Shown one piece after another: positions 43,905 through 51,447 of a stretch of DNA of 64,000 nt. Position numbers and translations under genes: made by a program. The notes under the pieces are model-generated. The model was not told where the DNA came from and did no database searches. It saw nothing but the letters and a program-made list of their open reading frames with translations. Every line of letters starts with the position of its first letter. Positions within the stretch are counted from its first letter, which is position 1. The DNA lies in contig JAQWTL010000025.1 of assembly GCA_029242715.1 (NCBI GenBank), positions 62,001-126,000 of the forward strand. The letters are read 5' to 3'. Origin of the DNA: Phycisphaerales bacterium (lineage in GTDB: Bacteria; Planctomycetota; Phycisphaerae; Phycisphaerales; SM1A02).

Positions 43905-43944
43905 CCAAAAACCACCGGACCCGCTTTTCAGCGGATCCGGTGGT
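43905..43944 (-). terminator. Strong intrinsic-terminator-like hairpin, element 1 of a tandem pair
   Basis: Stem 43911-43924 with 43931-43944, 14 pairs with one C/A mismatch on the plus strand that becomes a G-U pair in minus-strand RNA. On the minus strand it is followed by TTTTTGG and preceded by CTCTCCTCTCTCTCCACC, the same layout as the element at 43713. Both the T-run and the wobble pair indicate minus-strand transcription. Confidence 0.8.
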
Positions 43945-44126
43945 GGAGAGAGAGGAGAGTGTGTGAGAGGAGGGGTGTCAGAAGGGTTCAAATAATTGCC
44001 TTCCGACATACCCATCTACGACCGAGATTCGATTAGGTGTGTCTAAAAGCTAGAAAGGAGTAAAAAAGGCTCCTGTGGCCCTTTAAACGTGGTTTCAAGT
44101 CATGCTGCGGTTTGGCAGTTGGTAGC

Positions 44127-44148
44127 GAAAAGGGCCGAAAATGGCCCT
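44127..44148 (-). terminator. Terminator-like hairpin just downstream of the DUF368 gene
   Basis: On the minus strand AGGGCC-ATTTTC-GGCCCT is followed by TTTCGC, about 22 bases after the DUF368 stop codon. The six-pair stem and short T-run make a modest intrinsic terminator for the moaA-DUF368 unit. Confidence 0.55.
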
Positions 44149-44170
44149 GAAGAGGGCCTAATCGAGGGTT

Positions 44171-45214
44171 CTAATCCAGACCCTCGGATCCTGGAGGGGG
44201 GGTCTCGCGTCCCAACATGGAGATCGCCAGGGAGATCCCAAATCCGAGGATCACCAGCCCAATTGCGGCCAGACCTTGCCCCCCAGTGGGTGAAAAGGCG
44301 GCTGTGGGCCAGTCTCGAGGCTTGAGATCCTCTACTTGCTCAGCCAGCAGCCCATATTGAGCGTAATCCGTCATCAGGATGCTCTGATCAACAGGAGCGT
44401 GGAAAGGCCATAGGCCGAGGACTGCTCCCAGTAGAAATCCCATGAGGACCCCAAGGGTGGTTGTCCTGGCGTGCTGAAGGAACCACTGCATGATGTTGGA
44501 AACAGCCACAATGCCCACGGCAGCCCCGATGGCGACCGGAATCAGGATGGCCATGGGTTCTGACAGTTGACCATCTCCGCCCAACGCATCTTTCAGCCCG
44601 GAAATCGCAGAGAGAATGACGAGATACTGGCCCAGCACCAGCAGCAGGTAACTGCCAGAGACGCCAGGCAGGACCATCGTGGCACCACCAGCAGCACCTG
44701 CGATCAGCAACATGATGAAGCTGTACTCGCCAGGCTCGCTCTGCCCGAGGTCAACAAAGGCCAGCAGACCCATGGCACCGATTCCGGCAAGACAACCAAT
44801 GATGGCTGGCAGATTGAATGGTTGAATCATGCTCCAGAGAAGTGGGACACCTCCCAGAGTCAGCCCTATGAACAAGCTGAACATGATCCATCTTTGTTCA
44901 TGAACAAGTGATCCCAAGGTCTCTGCACCAAGAATGATCGCGAACCCGCCGCCAATGATGATGATTCCGAGCAGCACAATGGAGTCCAGCCGGAAACGGA
45001 AGGTTGTCACTTGTGAAACGGCAGCAATGAATCGGTCATAGATGCCGGTGGCCAGCAGCATGGTTCCGCCGGAGATGCCAGGGACGAGATTGGCAAGTCC
45101 CATGAGGAAGCCGCCCAGAAAACCACGGATCATCAATGCGATCGAAATCGCCGATGCAGGCAATGATCGGGATGTTGATGAGTTAGGCACGGCGTGTTGT
45201 TCAGGTGCGTTCAA
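44171..45214 (-). CDS. DUF368 membrane protein (PopT-like)
   Basis: 347 residues if TTG 45214 is used; ATG 45133 is an alternative that keeps all helices. About nine hydrophobic helices. The family motif appears twice as an inverted-repeat-like pair: GGFLMGLANLVPGISGGTM near the start and GGATMVLPGVSGSYLL in the middle. DUF368 proteins (PopT) have been shown to recycle undecaprenyl phosphate across the inner membrane. It lies 45 bases downstream of moaA, likely in one transcript, though no functional link is obvious. Confidence 0.9.
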   Translation of the reverse strand: MNAPEQHAVPNSSTSRSLPASAISIALMIRGFLGGFLMGLANLVPGISGGTMLLATGIYDRFIAAVSQVTTFRFRLDSIVLLGIIIIGGGFAIILGAETLGSLVHEQRWIMFSLFIGLTLGGVPLLWSMIQPFNLPAIIGCLAGIGAMGLLAFVDLGQSEPGEYSFIMLLIAGAAGGATMVLPGVSGSYLLLVLGQYLVILSAISGLKDALGGDGQLSEPMAILIPVAIGAAVGIVAVSNIMQWFLQHARTTTLGVLMGFLLGAVLGLWPFHAPVDQSILMTDYAQYGLLAEQVEDLKPRDWPTAAFSPTGGQGLAAIGLVILGFGISLAISMLGRETPPPGSEGLD

Positions 45215-45259
45215 ATGCTCTTTTCGGAAGGGTAGTGGTTCGCACTGGACTCGTGGCAG

Positions 45260-46315
45260 TCAGCCACCAATGGCAGACATGCTGCGAGCCGGTTGCTGGA
45301 AATCATCTTGTCCGATTTGATGGCCAGGTTGCTTGTTCCAAGCGGCATCAATGATGAAAGATTGGATGTCCTTGAGAGGGAGGCCTCGACGAAGCAGTGG
45401 CTTGAGATCCCATTCATCATGACTGAAAAGGCAGGGGCGAATTCGACCTTCTGCAGTGATTCGAAGTCGATTGCAGGCACCACAGAAAGGCCTGCTGACA
45501 GGGGCAATGAAGCCGATGCGACCAGAGCCACCGTCGGCAAATCCCCAATTACAGGATGTCGAAGAGGGATTGCCTCCATCCTCTTTCTGCAATGGCCAGA
45601 CCGCTTCGATGGCACGGCGTGTTTCATCAGCTGTGACAACCTGGTTCTTGTCCCAGTCCCGGGCAGAATCAAGTGGCATGAACTCGATGAATCGGATGTC
45701 CAGATCATGGCTGCGCGCTGCTCTGGCGAAATCGACGGCCTCGTCATCATTGATGTCTCGCATCATGACGACATTGACTTTGGGTCGAGGAAAACCAGCA
45801 TCCCTTGCAGTTTTGATGGCATCAAGAACCTGGCTGACGCTGGTTTTAGATCGTGTGATAGCCGCCATGCGATCTTCACGAAGGCTGTCAAGGCTGAAGG
45901 TCAAGCGTTGCAGGCCCGTATCATGCCATCGGCTGGCCCGGTCCTTGTTCAGGGACCAACCATTGGTGGTCATGGCCATGTCATCAAGGCCAAGCTTGCC
46001 TGTTTCTTCAATCAGTTCATCAAGCTCTGGGTAGAGCGTTGGTTCGCCTCCTGTAAGACGGAGTGTTCGTACGCCCAAGTTCATGCAGGCCTGAATAACC
46101 TGGAGGTACTCCTCCTTGTACAGCAGTTCCTGACGTGGAAGAAAACGCGTCCCTGGCTCCAGGCAGTACACGCACCGGAAGTTGCAGCGATCGGTCACGC
46201 TGAGCCGCAGATCCGTGATGACTCGTCCATGGGAATCCCTGAGATCGCCGGCAAGCCGCTGCTGGTTGCTGGCTGGCGGAGGCTGGTTTCCAAGGGTTGG
46301 CAGGGAGACTCTCAT
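45260..46315 (-). CDS. moaA: GTP 3',8-cyclase MoaA
   Basis: 351 residues from ATG 46315 (a GTG at 46354 is in frame). A radical-SAM enzyme for the first step of molybdenum cofactor synthesis. The first cluster motif is TDRCNFRCVYC (Cys44, Cys48, Cys51). The second cluster is in FCGACNRLRIT with a Cys 14 residues on (IRPCLF), unique to MoaA. LTGGEPTLYP, TTNGW and the terminal Gly-Gly (SAIGG) are also present. No other mo genes are in the window. Confidence 0.96.
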   Translation of the reverse strand: MRVSLPTLGNQPPPASNQQRLAGDLRDSHGRVITDLRLSVTDRCNFRCVYCLEPGTRFLPRQELLYKEEYLQVIQACMNLGVRTLRLTGGEPTLYPELDELIEETGKLGLDDMAMTTNGWSLNKDRASRWHDTGLQRLTFSLDSLREDRMAAITRSKTSVSQVLDAIKTARDAGFPRPKVNVVMMRDINDDEAVDFARAARSHDLDIRFIEFMPLDSARDWDKNQVVTADETRRAIEAVWPLQKEDGGNPSSTSCNWGFADGGSGRIGFIAPVSRPFCGACNRLRITAEGRIRPCLFSHDEWDLKPLLRRGLPLKDIQSFIIDAAWNKQPGHQIGQDDFQQPARSMSAIGG

Positions 46316-46380
46316 CTGGTCATGAATGATAGAGGAGCAGGGCGAGGCCGGCACCCTTCTGACCTCGTTAGACTCCGGTA

Positions 46381-47484
46381 ATGCAGATGAGACACCTGAT
46401 TATTTTGATGCTGATTGCTACGGTTGGGGCAGGGTGCAACCATGCTCCAAGGACCGGCGGACTTCCAGATGATTTTCCCGAGGTCTATGTTGCGGGGCGA
46501 GCGACTACTCCTCTGGTGATCGATGGCCGACTGGATGAGCCTGGCTGGCAGGCGGCACCCTGGACCATCGCCTTTCGTGACATCGAAGGCGATGCCAAGC
46601 CGGAGCCCCGTTTCAGAACCCGGGCCAAAATGCTCTGGGACGATGAGTACTTCTATGTCGGAGCGGACATGGAAGAGCCGGATGTCTGGGGCACCCTCAT
46701 TGAGAGGGATTCGATCATCTACAACGACAATGATTTTGAAGTCTTCATTGATCCGGATGGCGACAACCTCGACTACTACGAGCTGGAAGTCAATGCGCTG
46801 AATACCCAGTTCGATCTCATGCTCACAAGGCCATATCGATGTGGTGGGACCTATGACATTGGCTGGGATATTGAGGGCTTGAAGACAGCTGTCGATATTC
46901 AGGGGACGCTGAATGACAGCACGGATGTTGATGAACGCTGGTCCATGGAGATCGCGATTCCCTGGGAGTCGTTACGCAGTCATGCCAACCGTTCCATCCC
47001 TCCTGGTGATGGTGATCAGTGGCCGGTGAACTTCTCAAGGGTTCAGTGGCGTCATCAGATCAACTCCAATGGAACCTATGAACGGATCCCTGATGTCCGA
47101 GAGGACAACTGGACATGGACCCCACAGGATGCGATTGACATGCATCGTCCCGAGTACTGGGGGCTCGTTCAGTTCAGCGATGCTGCCCCTGGAACAGTGC
47201 AATTCAAGGCGGCTCCAGATGCCGCGGCATGGACCCTGCTGCGTCGTGTACATCATGCTGCCGAGCAATACCGTGCCGAGCATGAAGCGTGGCCGACCAC
47301 GATGAAGGAATTGGCGGGTCGATACGAGGCGCTGGCGAGCCCCGGTTTGGGTTCCCCGCAAGTCGAAGTCACTGAAGAAGGTTTCATGGTCGAAGTTGAG
47401 CAGGCCACGGATACCGGTTCCATGCGGTACCGATTCGGGCCCGGGTGCTTCCGCTCAGCGAGTGTCATTCAAACCCGTCCTTGA
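46381..47484 (+). CDS. CBM9-like lipoprotein
   Basis: 367 residues. A lipoprotein signal (LMLIATVGAGC, Cys19) is followed by a carbohydrate-binding module family 9-like domain (about 35-270): PLVIDGRLDEPGWQ, KMLWDDEYFYVGADMEE, NDNDFEVFIDPDGD, YYELEVNALN, and the closing HRPEYWGLVQFS, all in the usual order. The last 90 residues (about 280-367) are a separate alpha/beta part with no family recognised. Likely binds sugars or polysaccharide at the cell surface; no glycosidase motif seen. Confidence 0.85.
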   Translation: MQMRHLIILMLIATVGAGCNHAPRTGGLPDDFPEVYVAGRATTPLVIDGRLDEPGWQAAPWTIAFRDIEGDAKPEPRFRTRAKMLWDDEYFYVGADMEEPDVWGTLIERDSIIYNDNDFEVFIDPDGDNLDYYELEVNALNTQFDLMLTRPYRCGGTYDIGWDIEGLKTAVDIQGTLNDSTDVDERWSMEIAIPWESLRSHANRSIPPGDGDQWPVNFSRVQWRHQINSNGTYERIPDVREDNWTWTPQDAIDMHRPEYWGLVQFSDAAPGTVQFKAAPDAAAWTLLRRVHHAAEQYRAEHEAWPTTMKELAGRYEALASPGLGSPQVEVTEEGFMVEVEQATDTGSMRYRFGPGCFRSASVIQTRP

Positions 47485-47517
47485 ATCAGAGCTCACATTC
47501 GGGGCTTCCTTCGGGTT

Positions 47518-47557
47518 CCTGCGTAATTCATTGCGCAGGAGTGCGTCTCTTTCGCAC
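47518..47557 (+). terminator. Two adjacent small hairpins after the CBM9 gene
   Basis: CCTGCG with CGCAGG (47518-47523 and 47534-47539), then GTGCG with CGCAC (47541-47545 and 47553-47557). They lie between the CBM9 stop and the ribosome site of the next gene. Neither is followed by a T-run, so they may end transcription weakly or lie in the leader of the next gene. Confidence 0.35.
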
Positions 47558-47620
47558 CTGTATCTGGATCGCGACATGAACTGCCCCATACTGGCTGTGT
47601 GGCCCTTGAGGAGGAATCCA

Positions 47621-50008
47621 ATGATCACAAACGGTCTCAATTCAAATTACGGCATGAGCTTCATCGTAGCCATTGGTCTTGCGACGATTGTGGGATCGGC
47701 CTCCGCTGACGTCGAAGTTCAGATGTTGTCAGATGGCGAGGACTATGGAACCGCCCTGAGTGTGAGCGATACTCATCTTGCTGTCGGGGCTCCAGCTAGC
47801 GATGTCTCGCGTGTCTATCTCTATGGTCGCCAGGGAAACATGTGGACTGAGACAGCTGTTCTGGAGAAGGAAGCGGGCGGTGGTGGTATCGGAGGAGGCC
47901 TCGCTGATCTGCATCAATTTGGTGCGGCAGTAGATCTGGAAGGCGATACGCTGGTTGTGGGTGCGCCCGGATGGGGCAGCAGCGGGGCGATCTTCGTGTA
48001 TGAACGGACCCAGTCCGAGAATTGGGACGAAGTACTGACCAAGGGTGGCTCGGCAGGCAGTAGGCACCTGCAGGGCACCTCAGTCGCTATCAGTGGTAAC
48101 TGGATCATCGCCGGCAGTCCGATCGGCCAGATCGTAGGCCCATCTGAGTACGTCACCTTCTTCAAGCGAATCGATGGGACATGGACTGAGTGCGAATCCA
48201 TTTCTCGTCCGGAATCTAATGCGATCAACTTTGGCACGGCTGTCGACCTCGATGGTGATGTTGCCGTCATCGGTGCCGTGGACAGTAATACGGCCTGGGT
48301 GCTGGAACGACAGTCCGGACTGTGTGGTTCCAGTTGGGATGCTGGCAGCCTAGTTGAACTTGTGCCAGAGGCCTCGCCGCCAACAGGATTCGGCACCGCG
48401 GTAGCCGTCGAGTCCGACCTTATCGCTGTGGCCACGAATAGTGGTACGACCTACCTCTTTCGCCGAGGCGCGACAGGTTGGGTCCAGGAGGCCAAGTTGG
48501 ATCTTCCCGAGGGCAGTGATTCCAGTTTCAGCAATTCGTTGGCGATGGCAAACGATCAAGTACTGATCGGTGTGCCGAAATACAGCTCTTCCAATGAGAA
48601 CGGCGTGGTGTATGCCTTTGAGCAACATGATGATGGATGGCGATACTACGGCCGATACGACTCTGATTCCGCGCCACCAACGCTTGGCACAGGCCTCGCG
48701 ACAGATGGTTCCTTTGTCTTTGCGGGAGCCCCAGACGACAGTGGGGCGGTCGTGATCTTCGACTCGTGCCGAGACTGTGATGAGTCGGGCAGCTGTGATT
48801 CAGATGAAATCAGCCAGGACCCCGGGCTGGATTGCGATGGGAGTGGATTGCTCGATTCCTGTGAGATCGCCGATTGGGGCGGAGACGACTGCGATGGCGA
48901 TGGTGCCTTGGATGTCTGTCAACTGGCCTCAGGGGGATACGACTGTGATGGTGATGGAGTGATTGACATCTGCGCGATCGCAGATGGCGACGTCCTGGAC
49001 TGCAACCGCAATTCCATTCCCGACAGCTGTGACATTGCAGCGGGTACCACCCCGGACTGTGATGAAGACGGGTTGATCGACTTCTGCACCATCGCCCAGG
49101 GCCTGGTTCCCGACTGCAACGAAAACGAAAGGCCTGATGCCTGTGATATTGCTGATGGAACCAGTTCCGACTGTAACGGTGATGGTGTCCCGGACAGTTG
49201 TCAGCCACCTCAGCTTGAGGTCGTATTCATTTATGACGTTTCAGGCTCGGGTGAGGACTCCAAGGGCTTGTGCGAGTTGACGAGGGATGCCATAGAGCAG
49301 CTGGAGGACTGGGGCTACATCGTGTCCGACTTGCATGGTCAGATCATTACGGACTATTACAAGGGAGACTGGTGGGGGAATTGCACGGACGTTCCCAAGG
49401 GTGGACTCGCGGGCCTGTATGGAACGGATGTTCCCAATTACAACGGCACTATTTCAGGAGAGAAGGCCTTAGAGGACTGGGCGGATATGGCGGCGGTTGT
49501 CGCTGATCAGCGTCCATGGGAAGGCGTGTACCGTGTGATCGTGACGTTGTCTGATGAATGTCCTGAGCAAGGTGGACAGGTCGAATGCAATGAGTTTGAC
49601 CAGGATGCCATCGACAATGCCGTGGAAGTCCTGAACGAGAATAACGTCAGCGCCATTACCATTGTCACTGAAGTAGATCCAATTCCAGAGGGGTTGGTGG
49701 CGATGGCCTCCCAGCTGGCTCAAGGGACCGACGGGGTGTACGTGGATGACTCACAGGCGACACTGACGTCACTGGAACTGGCCGAGATCCTGAAGGACTT
49801 TGCCCCGACTCCCGATGATGGGACGGGGACATGCGGCACCTGCCTGGGTGACCTGAACTGCGACAACAATGTTGACGGCGCCGACCTGACAATCCTGCTG
49901 GGGACCTGGGGCATCACGAGTGATCCCGTGGGTGATCTGGACAAAGACTGCCAGGTCACGGGAGCGGACTTGACGATTCTGCTGGGGAACTGGGGCTCAT
50001 GCATCTAA
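47621..50008 (+). CDS. Secreted FG-GAP-like / VWA protein with dockerin-like C-terminus
   Basis: 795 residues from ATG 47621, chosen for GAGGAGGAA seven bases upstream and for the signal peptide (SFIVAIGLATIVGSASA). Residues about 30-380 are seven FG-GAP-like blades (DLEGDTLVVGAPGWGSSGAIFVYE). About 385-530 hold seven or eight repeats of the DCDGDG-x2-D-x-C-x-IA type. Then a VWA-like domain begins LEVVFIYDVSGSG, with D-x-S-x-S of a metal site. The end (about 740-795) has two dockerin-like loops, DLNCDNNVDGADLTILLGTWG and DLDKDCQVTGADLTILLGNWG, and finishes WGSCI. Role unknown. Confidence 0.85.
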   Translation: MITNGLNSNYGMSFIVAIGLATIVGSASADVEVQMLSDGEDYGTALSVSDTHLAVGAPASDVSRVYLYGRQGNMWTETAVLEKEAGGGGIGGGLADLHQFGAAVDLEGDTLVVGAPGWGSSGAIFVYERTQSENWDEVLTKGGSAGSRHLQGTSVAISGNWIIAGSPIGQIVGPSEYVTFFKRIDGTWTECESISRPESNAINFGTAVDLDGDVAVIGAVDSNTAWVLERQSGLCGSSWDAGSLVELVPEASPPTGFGTAVAVESDLIAVATNSGTTYLFRRGATGWVQEAKLDLPEGSDSSFSNSLAMANDQVLIGVPKYSSSNENGVVYAFEQHDDGWRYYGRYDSDSAPPTLGTGLATDGSFVFAGAPDDSGAVVIFDSCRDCDESGSCDSDEISQDPGLDCDGSGLLDSCEIADWGGDDCDGDGALDVCQLASGGYDCDGDGVIDICAIADGDVLDCNRNSIPDSCDIAAGTTPDCDEDGLIDFCTIAQGLVPDCNENERPDACDIADGTSSDCNGDGVPDSCQPPQLEVVFIYDVSGSGEDSKGLCELTRDAIEQLEDWGYIVSDLHGQIITDYYKGDWWGNCTDVPKGGLAGLYGTDVPNYNGTISGEKALEDWADMAAVVADQRPWEGVYRVIVTLSDECPEQGGQVECNEFDQDAIDNAVEVLNENNVSAITIVTEVDPIPEGLVAMASQLAQGTDGVYVDDSQATLTSLELAEILKDFAPTPDDGTGTCGTCLGDLNCDNNVDGADLTILLGTWGITSDPVGDLDKDCQVTGADLTILLGNWGSCI

Positions 50009-50052
50009 CGAACAGGATTTCGATAGCGAGTTGGACGATGTTTCAGAGTATG

Positions 50053-50094
50053 GAAGCCTGCCTGGCAGTCCTCTACGGGCGCTTGGCAGGCTTC
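50053..50094 (+). terminator. Hairpin downstream of the FG-GAP/VWA gene
   Basis: GAAGCCTGCC (50053-50062) pairs perfectly with GGCAGGCTTC (50085-50094) across a 22-base loop, 44 bases after the stop. The stem is strong but no T-run follows; possibly a factor-assisted terminator or an mRNA end protector. Confidence 0.45.
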
Positions 50095-50244
50095 TGACGT
50101 GATGAGGCGAATGCTGTCATGAATGACGGTTATTTTGCGCATATTCGAAGCAAATGCTTTTTGGCATGACTTCGGAAAGCCACCTCGCATTCACGAGAAA
50201 ATAAGTTGCTTGTCAAGGACCTCTCTCCCCTGACGAGTAAGGTG

Positions 50245-50283
50245 CCTCCTCGGCTGGATCCCTGATTGATCCGGCCGAGGAGG
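50245..50283 (+). promoter_or_regulatory. Hairpin that covers the ribosome binding site of the 50290 gene
   Basis: CCTCCTCGGCTGGATC (50245-50260) pairs with GATCCGGCCGAGGAGG (50268-50283) over a seven-base loop, 16 pairs with one G-U. The 3' arm contains the Shine-Dalgarno GAGGAGG, and the ATG is seven bases downstream at 50290. In the mRNA the ribosome site would be closed unless the hairpin is opened. Confidence 0.65.
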
Positions 50284-50289
50284 TGATTC

Positions 50290-51246
50290 ATGGTCGCAAG
50301 GATGCGAAGTGTAATCGTGACTCCTCACGTGGCGCTGGTGCTGGCAACACTCTCTCCGTTCTTGCCAGCACCGGCGTTGGCCTTGGCAGCAGCTGTTGCT
50401 GCCAAGCGTGAGGTTGTTCACCAAGTCTACGCTGGAAGAGGAACGATCCAAGCTGCAATTGACAAGTCTGTAGATGGAGATGAGGTTCGGGTGGGGCCGG
50501 GCATCTACCGCGAGCGGATTGACTTTCTTGGAAAGTCCATAACGGTTCGAAGCGAGGCGGGCGCCGAGCAGACTCTGCTTGATGGAACTCCACTCGAACC
50601 AACTGATACAGGTGGCAGTACTGTTGTCATGTGTTCCGGTGAAGGCCCTGATTCAATGTTGATTGGATTCAGCATTGCGGGTGGTGATGGGACCGCTGAG
50701 CCTGGGAAAAAACATCAGATCTCTCGAGGCGGCGGATTGTTGTTGCTGGAATCCAGCCCAATCATCAAGGAATGCCTGATCCTGAACAACACTGCAGATC
50801 AGGGAGGTGCGGTGTACGTCGAGAAGGGGACGCCGGTCTTCCTGGAGTGCTGGTTTTATCGCAATACATCGCAGCTTGGTGGTGCCACGATTCAATGCGT
50901 GGACAGTCGGCCACGGGTTGTGTTCTGCGGATTCCATGAGGATGGAATCCAGTGGCGTGATACGGGATCAGTCAGTATCCGAAGTGACTGCGGTCCGGGT
51001 GGCGCCTGTTGTATTCGAGATGCCTGCATCATGGCATCGCGTACGGCCTGCGAGGATGCCGGTGGCCGATGGCAGGGGCAGGACATGCCTTGTGTTGAAA
51101 GTACCTGCCCGTCGCCATGCCAGGAAGATGTCAATGGAGATGGCCGTGTGAACATGACGGACATACTGCTTGTGATGGATGCATGGGGTATGTGCCATCA
51201 ACATAATGTTCACAACGAAGCTCAAATCACAGACGCTTGTGAGTAG
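50290..51246 (+). CDS. Secreted beta-helix protein with a dockerin-like segment
   Basis: 318 residues. A signal peptide (about 1-34, ending ALALAAA) is followed by a right-handed parallel beta-helix like those of pectate lyases: TIQAAIDKSVDGDEVRVGPG, then GGGLLLLESSP and GGAVYVEKGTP. A Cys-rich region (about 235-275, CGPGGACCIRDAC) precedes one dockerin-like loop DVNGDGRVNMTDILLVMDAWGMC. Unlike its neighbours, it continues another 18 residues. No catalytic residues were recognised. Its ribosome site lies in a strong hairpin. Confidence 0.82.
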   Translation: MVARMRSVIVTPHVALVLATLSPFLPAPALALAAAVAAKREVVHQVYAGRGTIQAAIDKSVDGDEVRVGPGIYRERIDFLGKSITVRSEAGAEQTLLDGTPLEPTDTGGSTVVMCSGEGPDSMLIGFSIAGGDGTAEPGKKHQISRGGGLLLLESSPIIKECLILNNTADQGGAVYVEKGTPVFLECWFYRNTSQLGGATIQCVDSRPRVVFCGFHEDGIQWRDTGSVSIRSDCGPGGACCIRDACIMASRTACEDAGGRWQGQDMPCVESTCPSPCQEDVNGDGRVNMTDILLVMDAWGMCHQHNVHNEAQITDACE

Positions 51247-51275
51247 AGACAGGGCTGCAAACTGGTTTCTAAACG

Positions 51276-51297
51276 CATTCAGGGGACTTTCTGAATG
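51276..51297 (+). terminator. Short hairpin after the 50290 gene
   Basis: CATTCAG pairs with CTGAATG over an eight-base loop, 30 bases after the stop codon, followed by ATTTG. It is a weak terminator candidate. Confidence 0.35.
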
Positions 51298-51447
51298 ATT
51301 TGAGGAATTCAGTTCCAAGCGGACACACGCCGGGTTCCATGGTGCATATGTGGATGTGGGAATTGTCTCTGCAAGGGGCCCAGTCCTCGCTATTGCTTCA
51401 GGCATGCCACCGGGCACCTGATGCGGCGAACACAATTGGAGCTCAAC

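Larger units (their letters stand above)
43447..44170. other. Non-coding region with three minus-strand hairpins
   Basis: This is the longest stretch without a supported gene, about 720 bases between a DUF368 gene and a small lipoprotein gene, both on the minus strand. It holds three hairpins listed separately. Short frames such as the minus-strand ORF at 43815-44015 run straight through the second hairpin and are probably not genes. A small RNA between the hairpins cannot be excluded. Confidence 0.6.

Noticed and set aside
43640-43915. 91-residue minus-strand ORF across the second terminator
   Set aside because: It translates the perfect hairpin and T-run (Gly/Pro/Arg then Phe), which is better explained as a terminator.
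43815-44015. Short minus-strand ORF with two Trp (GFWTW), considered as a tryptophan leader peptide
   Set aside because: The Trp codons fall after the hairpin rather than before it, no trp biosynthesis gene follows, and the frame runs through the terminator.
45293-46381. 362-residue plus-strand ORF opposite moaA
   Set aside because: The minus strand encodes MoaA with both Cys clusters intact; the antisense frame has no motif and is a by-product of codon bias.
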